NCBI RefSeq assembly: GCF_002920635.1
Contig: NZ_PQSR01000081.1
Coordinates: 1 to 35,313, forward strand
Reading direction: 5' to 3'
DNA: 35,313 nucleotides
Origin: Streptomyces sp. Ru72
GTDB lineage: Bacteria > Actinomycetota > Actinomycetes > Streptomycetales > Streptomycetaceae
The notes under the pieces were generated by a model that saw only the letters and a program-made list of their open reading frames with translations, did no database searches and had not been told where the DNA came from. The translations under genes were made by a program, and so were the position numbers. Below are positions 21,460 to 27,968 of this stretch, in pieces. Position 1 is the stretch's first letter. Every line of letters begins with the position of its first letter.

Positions 21460-22257
21460 CTACTGCTTGTCGAAGCGCGGGGTGTCCTGCGGCTGGGACT
21501 GGTTCTGACCCTGCCCGGTGCCGCCCTCGAGCGCCTGCCGCTGGTCGGACGAGCCTCCCGCCAGCTCCGCCTTCATGCGCTGCAGCTCCAGCTCCACGTC
21601 CGTACCGCCGGAGAGCCGGTCCAGCTCGGCCTGGATGTCGTCCTTGGCCATGCCCGAGGGGTCGTCCAGGGCGCCGGAGGCCAGCAGCTCGTCGATCGCG
21701 CCGGCGCGGGCCTGGAGCTGGGCCGTCTTGTCCTCGGCGCGCTGGATGGCGAGACCGACGTCGCCCATCTCCTCGGAGATGCCGGAGAACGCCTCGCCGA
21801 TCCGGGTCTGCGCCTGGGCCGCCGTGTACGTCGCCTTGATGGTCTCCTTCTTCGTGCGGAAGGCGTCCACCTTGGCCTGCAGCCGCTGGGCCGCCAGCGT
21901 GAGCTTCTCCTCCTCGCCCTGCAGCGTCTGGTGCTGGGTCTCCAGGTCCGTCACCTGCTGCTGGAGCGCCGCCCGCCGGGACAGCGCTTCGCGGGCCAGG
22001 TCCTCGCGGCCCAGCGCGAGCGCCTTGCGGCCCTGGTCCTCCAGCTTCGACGACTGCTGCTGGAGCTGGTTGAGCTGGAGCTCCAGGCGCTTGCGGGAGG
22101 TGGCCACGTCGGCCACGCCGCGGCGCACCTTCTGCAGCAGCTCCAGTTGCTTCTGGTACGAGTAATCGAGGGTCTCGCGCGGGTCCTCGGCCCGGTCAAG
22201 GGCCTTGTTCGCCTTCGCGCGGAAGATCATCCCCATACGCTTCATGACACCGCTCAT
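21460..22257 (-). CDS. pspA: PspA/IM30-family membrane stress protein
   Basis: A 265-residue PspA/Vipp1-family protein. It starts MSGVMKRMGMIFRAKANKAL at ATG 22257, the short amphipathic N-terminal helix that binds membranes, then long coiled-coil helices (QKQLELLQKVRRGVADVA, LELQLNQLQQQSSKLEDQ, EALSRRAALQQQVTDLETQ) and a second helical hairpin (RIGEAFSGISEEMGDVGLAI). After ~residue 235 a Gln/Gly/Ser-rich tail replaces the helix seen in Vipp1. Such proteins polymerise on stressed inner membrane to limit proton leakage. AGAAGGGGG lies upstream at a somewhat long distance. It is first in the cluster pspA-pspAA-kinase-regulator. pspB and pspC are absent from the window. Confidence 0.93.
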   Translation of the reverse strand: MSGVMKRMGMIFRAKANKALDRAEDPRETLDYSYQKQLELLQKVRRGVADVATSRKRLELQLNQLQQQSSKLEDQGRKALALGREDLAREALSRRAALQQQVTDLETQHQTLQGEEEKLTLAAQRLQAKVDAFRTKKETIKATYTAAQAQTRIGEAFSGISEEMGDVGLAIQRAEDKTAQLQARAGAIDELLASGALDDPSGMAKDDIQAELDRLSGGTDVELELQRMKAELAGGSSDQRQALEGGTGQGQNQSQPQDTPRFDKQ

Positions 22258-22313
22258 GGGCTTCGCGCGCCCCCTTCTGACCGACTCCGGCTCACAGTCC
22301 TGCGACAGAACCC

Positions 22314-22319
22314 ACAGTA
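22314..22319 (-). promoter_or_regulatory. -10-like TACTGT upstream of pspA
   Basis: TACTGT on the minus strand, about 57 bases before the pspA ATG. Just upstream lie GCATCC...GGATGC (22328-22333/22355-22360), ACCGCA...TGCGGT (22337-22342/22358-22363) and the palindrome GTTCGGGAAC (22345-22354). These nested symmetries could be operator sites, but I do not recognise a regulator. Confidence 0.35.
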
Positions 22320-22410
22320 CGGGCCCTGCATCCATTACCGCACTGTTCGGGAACGGATGCGGTCATCCCCAAGGACGACTGCGTACGGTCCCGCTCCGGC
22401 GTAGGGAGTA

Positions 22411-22443
22411 GGCGTCCCCCGGGCTTGTGTACGGGGAGACGCC
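22411..22443 (+). ncRNA. Hairpin in the pspA-DUF3043 gap, possible small transcript
   Basis: GGCGTCCCCCG (22411-22421) pairs with CGGGG-A-GACGCC (22432-22443), an 11-bp stem with one bulge. A second hairpin with a T-run follows at 22467-22492. Both genes in this divergent gap point away, so a hairpin plus intrinsic terminator here is unexplained by them. It may be a small RNA, or upstream leader sequence of the DUF3043 region. No promoter is convincing. Confidence 0.3.
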
Positions 22444-22466
22444 GGGATTCCCTCAGCCACCCTGTG

Positions 22467-22492
22467 GAAGAACGTCGGCGGTCTTCCTTTTA
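22467..22492 (+). terminator. Intrinsic terminator in a divergent gap
   Basis: GAAGAACG (22467-22474) and CGGTCTTC (22479-22486) form an 8-bp stem with one mismatch and a TCGG loop, followed by CTTTTA. It is the only terminator in the window with a T-run on this strand, and it lies where no annotated plus-strand gene ends. Confidence 0.5.
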
Positions 22493-22572
22493 CGGCCGCT
22501 CTGTCCCCCTGGAGACGAGCGGTGTTGCCGGATCGTTCCCCACGGGGCTGGGGTCCATGCGGGGGCACCCCG

Positions 22573-22578
22573 TACCCT
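22573..22578 (+). promoter_or_regulatory. -10 box TACCCT, leaderless DUF3043 gene
   Basis: TACCCT ends eight bases before GTG 22587, and there is no Shine-Dalgarno sequence in the intervening TGGGTTTT. This is the classical layout of a leaderless actinobacterial gene. Confidence 0.6.
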
Positions 22579-22586
22579 TGGGTTTT

Positions 22587-23186
22587 GTGTTCCGTAGCCG
22601 TGCCAAGGAAGAGAAGGCCCCGAACGCCGACAAGGCGCCGGTGACCGACTCCAAGCAGCCCCGTGACCCGCAGGCCCCGAAGGGCAGGCCCACGCCCAAG
22701 CGCAGTGAGGCCCAGTCCCAGCGGCGCAGCGTCGCCAACACGTCGATGACGCGCAAGGACGCCGCCAACCGGCAGCGCGAGGAGCGCCGCGCCGCGTTGG
22801 AGCGGCAGCGCCAGGCGCTGGCCGGCGGCGACGAGCGGTATCTGCCGGCCAGGGACAAGGGCCCGGTCCGCAAGTTCGCGCGCGACCACGTCGACTCCCG
22901 GCTCAACGTCGCGGAGTTCTTCCTGCCCATGGCCGTGGTCATCCTCGTGCTCAGCGTGGTGCGGGTGGGTGCGCTGCAGTCGATCGCGCTGCTGCTGTGG
23001 CTCGTGGTGATCGTCGCGATCGTGATCGACTCGATCATCTCCGCGTTCAAGCTGCGCAAGCGGCTCAGCGAGCGCTTCCCCGGCCAGAACCGGCGGGGCG
23101 CGGTGGCCTACGCACTGATGCGCTCCCTCCAGATGCGTCGGCTTCGGCTGCCGAAGCCTCAGGTCAAGCGCGGAGAGCGGCCCTGA
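22587..23186 (+). CDS. DUF3043 membrane protein
   Basis: A 199-residue protein of the actinobacterial DUF3043 family. GTG 22587 gives the family's usual beginning (VFRSRAKEEK); longer forms read into the promoter. The N-terminal ~95 residues are highly charged and disordered-looking (KAPVTDSKQPRDPQAPKGRP, then TPKRSEAQSQRRSVAN), followed by ERYLPARDKGPVRKFARD, two adjacent membrane helices (FFLPMAVVILVLSVVRVGA; SIALLLWLVVIVAIVIDSII) and a basic tail ending RLRLPKPQVKRGERP. The function is unknown; the family is conserved and usually next to this methyltransferase. Its stop overlaps the next start by CTGA, suggesting coupled translation. Confidence 0.9.
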   Translation: MFRSRAKEEKAPNADKAPVTDSKQPRDPQAPKGRPTPKRSEAQSQRRSVANTSMTRKDAANRQREERRAALERQRQALAGGDERYLPARDKGPVRKFARDHVDSRLNVAEFFLPMAVVILVLSVVRVGALQSIALLLWLVVIVAIVIDSIISAFKLRKRLSERFPGQNRRGAVAYALMRSLQMRRLRLPKPQVKRGERP

Positions 23187-23971
23187 GCACGACGTCTTTC
23201 TCGGGGGGTGCGGCGGACGCCTGGCTGAGCAAGCTGGGCGGGCTGCGTGATGTCGTACGCCAGGAGCTGGTGGCCCGGCAGCTGGACGAGCAGATAGCCG
23301 GGCGGTTCCCGGTCGGGCAGCGGCTGCGAGTGCTCGACGTGGGCATGGGCCAGGGGACGCAGGCGCTGCGCCTGGCCCGGGCGGGGCACCAGGTGACCGG
23401 GCTCGAGCGCGACGAGAAGATGATCGCCGTCGCCCGTGAGGCCCTGTCCGGTGAGCCGGAGGGCATCCGGGAGCGGATGCGGATCATCGAGGGCGACGGC
23501 CGCGACACGGGCGTGCACTTCCTGCCGGGCAGCTTCGACGTGGTGCTGTGCCACGGGGTGCTGATGTACGTCGAGGAGCCGGACGCCCTGCTGGCGGGGA
23601 TGGCCCGCATGCTGGCGCCCGGTGGGCTGCTCTCCCTGCTGGTGCGCAACGGGGACGCGCTGGCGATGCGGCCGGGCCTGGCCGGCGACTGGGCGGGCGC
23701 GCTGGCCGCGTTCGGCACCGTGTCCTACACCAACCGGCTCGGCCTCGAGGTGCGCGCGGACCGGCTGGAGGCGTTGACCGCCACGCTGGCGGGGATCGGC
23801 GCACCGCTGCACGCCTGGTACGGGGTGCGCATCTTCACCGACACGGCGGCGGACGACGCGGCGGTTCCCGCCGACGTCGAGACACTGCTGGCGGTGGAGG
23901 AGCGGGCCGGACGGACGGACCCGTACCGCGGGGTCGCGGCGTTGCTCCATCTGTGCGGCGTCCGCGGCTGA
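23183..23971 (+). CDS. SAM-dependent methyltransferase
   Basis: A 262-residue class I methyltransferase. Motif I is VLDVGMGQGTQALRLARAGH, followed by the acidic end of strand 2 (VTGLERDEKM), motif II EGDGRD, motif IV SFDVVLCHGVLMYVEEPDAL and the post-motif LAPGGLLSLLVRNGDALAM. The pattern LLVRNGDALAMRP resembles the CmoM/SmtA tRNA-modification group, but the substrate is unknown. No ATG, GTG or TTG exists in frame at the junction without either overlapping the conserved tail of DUF3043 or losing the conserved N-terminus. The best start is CTG 23183 in the overlap CTGA, with GGAGAG about six bases upstream. Confidence 0.88.
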   Translation: MSTTSFSGGAADAWLSKLGGLRDVVRQELVARQLDEQIAGRFPVGQRLRVLDVGMGQGTQALRLARAGHQVTGLERDEKMIAVAREALSGEPEGIRERMRIIEGDGRDTGVHFLPGSFDVVLCHGVLMYVEEPDALLAGMARMLAPGGLLSLLVRNGDALAMRPGLAGDWAGALAAFGTVSYTNRLGLEVRADRLEALTATLAGIGAPLHAWYGVRIFTDTAADDAAVPADVETLLAVEERAGRTDPYRGVAALLHLCGVRG

Positions 23972-23977
23972 GGAATT

Positions 23978-23992
23978 CTTGCATAGCGCAAG
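23978..23992. promoter_or_regulatory. Inverted repeat upstream of the HtrA-like gene
   Basis: CTTGC-ATAGC-GCAAG, two perfect 5-base arms, just after the methyltransferase stop and 80 bases before the protease ATG. It is a plausible operator for a dimeric repressor. The gap 23972-24071 contains no other clear signal. Confidence 0.35.
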
Positions 23993-24071
23993 GCCCCTCG
24001 GAGCCGCCCGGCCGATCCCGTTCGGGTGAGTACCGGGGGCAGGGCCGCCGGCCCTTGGTGACACTCGGGGC

Positions 24072-25145
24072 ATGGACGCTTCCCGTACCCGCCGTGTCCC
24101 GTACCGGCTGTGCGCCACGCTCCTCGTCTGCTGTCCGGTCCTGCTCGGCGGCTGCACCGACGGCTCCGGCTCCCCGGCCCGGACGGAGGACACGGCGAGC
24201 GCACGGACGGCCCCGACCACGGCGGGGGACGACCTGCAGAGCGATTACCAGCGGGTCGTCAAGGACGTCCTGCCGTCCGTCGTGCAGATCCGGACGGGCA
24301 ACGCCCTGGGGTCCGGCGTGGTCTACGACGGCAAGGGGCACATCGTCACCAACGCGCATGTGATCGGGCGCGACCGGGCGTTCGAGGTGACCACCGCCAA
24401 CAGCGAGCAGCCCCTGACCGCCCGGCTGGTCTCCTCGTACCCGGAGCAGGACCTCGCCGTCATCCGGCTGGACAGGGTGCCGCGCGGCCTGAAGGCGGCC
24501 GCCTTCGGGGACTCGGCCAAGGTCGAGGTGGGGCAGATCGTGCTCGCCATGGGCTCACCGCTCGGGCTCGCGTCGAGCGTGACGCAGGGGATCGTGTCGG
24601 CGACCGGACGGACCGTCAGTGAGGGCGGCGACGGGGGTACGGGCGCCACCATCGGGAACATGGTGCAGACCTCGGCGGCGATCAACCCGGGCAACAGCGG
24701 GGGTGCGCTGGTCAACCTCGGCAGCCAGGTCATCGGCATCCCCACGCTCGCCGCGACCGACCCGGAGCTCGGGGGCGGCGCGGCGCCCGGCATCGGCTTC
24801 GCGATCCCGGCGTCCCTGGTGAAGACGGTCGCCGACCAGATCATCAGAACGGGACACGTCACCGAATCGGGACGCGCGGCCCTCGAGATCTCGGCCCGCA
24901 CGGTGGTGAACGACAGCTACCAGCCGGCCGGGGTCGCGGTGGTCGACGTCAAGAGCGGCGGCGCGGCCGACAAGGCGGGGCTCAGGGCCGGCGACATCAT
25001 CACCGGACTCGGTGACACGCGCATCACCACGGTGACGTCCCTCGCGGAGGCCCTCGCCGGTGACAAGCCGGGACAGCGGACGACGGTGACGTTCCTGCGG
25101 GACGGTCACCGCAAGACGGTGGACGTCACCCTGGGCGAGCAGTAG
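24072..25145 (+). CDS. HtrA/DegP-like serine protease lipoprotein with PDZ domain
   Basis: A 357-residue S1C-family protease. The N-terminus is a lipoprotein signal (RRVPYRLCATLLVCCPVLLG then GC, Cys28 in LGGC), so the enzyme is tethered to the outer face of the membrane. The trypsin-like domain (~60-250) has the complete triad: H96 in IVTNAHVIG, D127 in DLAVIRLD, S209 in NPGNSGGAL. One PDZ domain follows at ~275-350 (GGAADKAGLRAGDIITGLGD). Proteases of this type degrade or refold misfolded extracytoplasmic proteins, and the PDZ domain selects substrates. It may belong with the envelope-stress genes at 19-22 kb. GTGACACTCGGGGC precedes the ATG, a weak ribosome site. Confidence 0.93.
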   Translation: MDASRTRRVPYRLCATLLVCCPVLLGGCTDGSGSPARTEDTASARTAPTTAGDDLQSDYQRVVKDVLPSVVQIRTGNALGSGVVYDGKGHIVTNAHVIGRDRAFEVTTANSEQPLTARLVSSYPEQDLAVIRLDRVPRGLKAAAFGDSAKVEVGQIVLAMGSPLGLASSVTQGIVSATGRTVSEGGDGGTGATIGNMVQTSAAINPGNSGGALVNLGSQVIGIPTLAATDPELGGGAAPGIGFAIPASLVKTVADQIIRTGHVTESGRAALEISARTVVNDSYQPAGVAVVDVKSGGAADKAGLRAGDIITGLGDTRITTVTSLAEALAGDKPGQRTTVTFLRDGHRKTVDVTLGEQ

Positions 25146-25160
25146 CGGAAGTGAGGGAAC

Positions 25161-25186
25161 GGGCGAGGGCCGAGCGGCCCCCGCCC
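25161..25186. terminator. Terminator between convergent genes
   Basis: GGGCGAGGGCCG (25161-25172) pairs with CGGCCCCCGCCC (25175-25186) with a single mismatch and a minimal loop. It sits 15 bases after the protease stop and before the end of the small minus-strand gene. Confidence 0.6.
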
Positions 25187-25223
25187 GGTGCCGGCGTGCC
25201 GGCTTGCCGGAAAACCCCGGGTC

Positions 25224-25433
25224 CTAGTCCTCGGCGTGCAGGCTCATGGGCCCGTAGATCTCCGTGCCGTCCTCGAACAGCCGCACCTGGTCGGCGCCTC
25301 CGGCGAGCAGTTCCTTCCAGTGCTCCCCGATCCAGGACTCGGCGTCCCCCTGAGTGGTGAACTCCTCGGGCGCGACCGCGGGCTGGACCTCCGTCCCGTC
25401 GGCCTTCTCGAACCGCCACGTCCATGCCACCAT
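25224..25433 (-). CDS. Small conserved hypothetical protein (69 aa)
   Basis: An acidic 69-residue cytosolic protein beginning MVAWTWRFEKADGTEVQPAV, with EEFTTQGDAESWIGEHWKEL and VRLFEDGTEIYGPMSLHAED. I chose ATG 25433, which has GGAGG five bases upstream; the earlier in-frame ATG at 25445 has none. Proteins opening with this W-x-W-R-F-E pattern are widespread in Streptomyces and short throughout; no function is known. Divergent from the cobU fusion gene, convergent with the protease gene. Confidence 0.8.
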   Translation of the reverse strand: MVAWTWRFEKADGTEVQPAVAPEEFTTQGDAESWIGEHWKELLAGGADQVRLFEDGTEIYGPMSLHAED

Positions 25434-25545
25434 GTACGCCTCCACGATGTGAGCACCTGCAGAGCGGACCGGATCCTGGCCCGGCTCGTCGGGTCGAGCC
25501 TAGCCGGACGCGCAAGACGTGCGACGACCCGGGAAAATCGGGTCC

Positions 25546-26745
25546 GTGGAACTCACTCTGCTCGGTACCGGTGCCCCGCTCGGACTCCCCCGTCCCGACT
25601 GTCCCTGCGCCGCCTGCGCGCGGGCGCTCGGGCCCGCGGCGCGGGCGGCGACCTCCCTGCTCGTGGACGGGGCGCTGCTGCTCGACCTGACGCCGGGCGT
25701 GGCGTTCGCGGCCGCGCGTGCCGGGCAGTCGCTGGCGGGCGTGCGGCAGGTGCTGCTCACGCATCCGCACGACGGTCCCCCGGTGGAGATCCCGGCGGGC
25801 CTGCCGCAGCCCGTGCGGGTGCCGGACGGGCGGGAGTTGGCGCTGCTGACCGGGCACCGGGTGCGGGCGCTCGCGATGGACGCGCCGGGCACGGGGTACG
25901 CGGTGACCGGCCCGGACGGGATGCGGCTGCTGTATCTGCCGCCGGGCGCTGCGCCCGCGGGGCTCGTGGGGCCGGTGGAGCCGTACGACATGGTGGTCGC
26001 CGATGCGATGGGGCGGCCGGACGCGCTGGCGAGACTGCGGGCGGTGGGGGCGCTCGGGCCGACCACGGACGTCATCGCCGCCCATCTGGACCATGACGTC
26101 CCGCCGGGCGTTGAGCAGGCGCGGCGGCTCGCGGCGGCGGGGGCGCGGGCGGTGCCGGACGGCACGGTGCTGCCCGTCGGAGCCTATGAGGACGTACCGG
26201 ACGTGCCGCGGCGCACCCTCGTGCTGGGCGGGGCGCGGTCGGGCAAGTCGGTGGAGGCGGAGCGGCGTCTGGAGGCCTTTCCCGACGTGCTGTACGTGGC
26301 TACGGGCGGGACGCGGGGCGGGGACTCGGAGTGGGCGGCGCGGGTGGCCGCGCACCGTGAGCGGCGGCCAGGCTCCTGGCGTACCGCCGAGACCTGCGAC
26401 CTCGTACCTCTCCTGAAGGAGGACGGGCCGCCACTGCTGATCGACTGTCTGTCGCTGTGGCTGACGGACGCGATGGACGCGGTGAACGCGTGGGACGACG
26501 CCGAGTGGGCGACCGGCGGCGAACGGGCGCTGCGGGCCCGGGTGGGGGAACTGGCGGCGGCGGTGCGTGAGACCCGGCGGACGGTCGTCGCCGTCTCGAA
26601 CGAGGTGGGCTCCGGCATCGTCCCGGCGACCGCGTCCGGCCGCCGCTACCGCGACGAACTCGGCCGTCTGAACACGGCGTTCGCGGCGGAGTGCGAGCAC
26701 GTGCTGCTGGTGGTGGCCGGTCAGGCGCTGACGCTCCGCGGATGA
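25546..26745 (+). CDS. cobU: Metallo-beta-lactamase-like domain fused to CobU
   Basis: A 399-residue two-domain protein. Residues 1-~215 are a PhnP-like metallo-beta-lactamase fold: LLGTGAPLGLPRPDCPCAAC has the C-x-C-x-x-C metal site of PhnP relatives. The usual HxHxDH motif has become THPHDGP, so metal-dependent hydrolysis is doubtful. Residues ~222-399 are CobU: P-loop GGARSGKS (228-235), YVATGGTRGGDSEW, EAR-like region, LLIDCLSLWLTDAM and VSNEVGSGIVPATASGRRYR. CobU phosphorylates adenosylcobinamide and transfers GMP to it, giving adenosylcobinamide-GDP for CobS. GTG 25546 follows GGGAAAATCGGGTCC, with no clear ribosome site, so it may be leaderless. It is followed 82 bases later by cobT. 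Confidence 0.93.
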   Translation: MELTLLGTGAPLGLPRPDCPCAACARALGPAARAATSLLVDGALLLDLTPGVAFAAARAGQSLAGVRQVLLTHPHDGPPVEIPAGLPQPVRVPDGRELALLTGHRVRALAMDAPGTGYAVTGPDGMRLLYLPPGAAPAGLVGPVEPYDMVVADAMGRPDALARLRAVGALGPTTDVIAAHLDHDVPPGVEQARRLAAAGARAVPDGTVLPVGAYEDVPDVPRRTLVLGGARSGKSVEAERRLEAFPDVLYVATGGTRGGDSEWAARVAAHRERRPGSWRTAETCDLVPLLKEDGPPLLIDCLSLWLTDAMDAVNAWDDAEWATGGERALRARVGELAAAVRETRRTVVAVSNEVGSGIVPATASGRRYRDELGRLNTAFAAECEHVLLVVAGQALTLRG

Positions 26746-26814
26746 CGGCCGAAGGGACGGCCTTCACGGGACACCCTGACTGCGGGTGGCGCCCTGGCGT
26801 TCGATCTCTGCCGG

Positions 26815-26820
26815 TACTGT
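26815..26820 (+). promoter_or_regulatory. -10 box TACTGT, leaderless cobT
   Basis: TACTGT ends seven bases before ATG 26828 with no ribosome site between them. cobT therefore probably has its own leaderless transcript besides any read-through from cobU. Confidence 0.55.
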
Positions 26821-26827
26821 TCGGCGA

Positions 26828-27895
26828 ATGAGCTCGCTTAATCTCGACGACTTCACCGATCTGATCGAGCGCCCCGACGGCGGGGTGCGCCGCGACGCGG
26901 AGGCGCGCCGGGAGCGTCAGATCGTGCCGCCCGGTGCACTGGGGCGCCTGGACGACCTGGGTGAGTGGCTGGCGGCGGCACAGTCCGCCGTGCCGGTGCG
27001 GCCGATCGAGCGGCCGCGTGCGGTGCTGTTCGCGGGTGACCACGGGGTCGCCTCGCTCGGCGTGTCGGCGCGGCCGGCGGGCGGCGCCGACCAGTTGGTC
27101 CGCGCGGTCCTGGAGGGCGCCAGCCCGGCGTCGATCCTGGCGCGGCAGATGGACGTGCCCGTACGGGTGGTGGACATGGCGCTGGACTGCGACCCCGAGG
27201 GGCTGCCGGAGGACGTCGTACGGCACCGGGTGCGGCGCGGCAGCGGGCGCATCGACCTCGAGGACGCGCTGACCCTCGAAGAGGCGGAGGCCGCGTTCCG
27301 GGCGGGGGTCGCGGTCGCGGACGAGGAGGCGGACGCCGGGACGGATCTGGTGGTCCTCGGCGATGTCAGCGTCGGCGGGACGACGCCGGCGGCGGTGCTG
27401 ATCGCCGCGCTGTGCGGGACCGACGCCTCCGTGGTGACCGGGCGCGGGGGCCTGGCGATCGACGACCTGGCGTGGATGCGCAAGTGTGCGGCGATCCGGG
27501 ACGCGCTGCGGCGGGCCCGGCCCGTGCTCGGTGACCAGTTGCAGCTGCTGGCGGCTGTGGGCGGTGCCGATCTGGCCGCGATGACCGGCTTCCTGCTGCA
27601 GTGCGCGGTGCGCAAGACGCCGGTGATCCTGGACGGGGTGGTGTCGGCGGCGTGCGCGCTGGTCGCGCAGCGGATCGCGTTCCGCGCGCCGGACTGGTGG
27701 CTGGCGGGCCAGAACAGCGGGGAGCCGGCGCAGGCCAAGGCTTTGGACCGGATGGCCCTGGAACCGCTGCTCGACCACGGTGTGACGGTGGGTGAGGGAG
27801 CCGGGGCCCTGCTGGCGCTGCCCCTGGTGCAGGCCGCCGCCGCGCTGGCGGCGGAGCTCCCGGAGATGCCCCAGGAGGCCGAGGGCAAGGACTGA
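26828..27895 (+). CDS. cobT: Nicotinate-nucleotide:dimethylbenzimidazole phosphoribosyltransferase
   Basis: A 355-residue CobT, which moves phosphoribose from nicotinate mononucleotide to 5,6-dimethylbenzimidazole, giving alpha-ribazole phosphate, the lower ligand of cobalamin. Landmarks: an N-terminal segment ending LGRLDDLGEWLA; RAVLFAGDHGVASLGVSA; a VVDMALDCD segment; VVLGDVSVGGTTPAAVLIAA; the substrate-loop region DGVVSAACALVA; and EGAGALLALPLVQAAA at the C-terminus, with the expected general-base Glu in the GEGAGA motif. Length is standard. ATG 26828 is set by the TACTGT box. It stands between cobU and cobS, the other two late-step genes. Confidence 0.94.
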   Translation: MSSLNLDDFTDLIERPDGGVRRDAEARRERQIVPPGALGRLDDLGEWLAAAQSAVPVRPIERPRAVLFAGDHGVASLGVSARPAGGADQLVRAVLEGASPASILARQMDVPVRVVDMALDCDPEGLPEDVVRHRVRRGSGRIDLEDALTLEEAEAAFRAGVAVADEEADAGTDLVVLGDVSVGGTTPAAVLIAALCGTDASVVTGRGGLAIDDLAWMRKCAAIRDALRRARPVLGDQLQLLAAVGGADLAAMTGFLLQCAVRKTPVILDGVVSAACALVAQRIAFRAPDWWLAGQNSGEPAQAKALDRMALEPLLDHGVTVGEGAGALLALPLVQAAAALAAELPEMPQEAEGKD

Positions 27896-27968
27896 ACTGG
27901 TCGTTTTCTGCCTTGAACCGCTCCCCCACACGCCCCCAAGCGCCCCATATCATCGCCCTTCATGGGAG

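Noticed and set aside
25434..25545. Cobalamin riboswitch before the cob genes
   Set aside because: The leader is only about 110 bases, with no B12-box-like element; cobT and cobS appear leaderless, leaving no room for a riboswitch.
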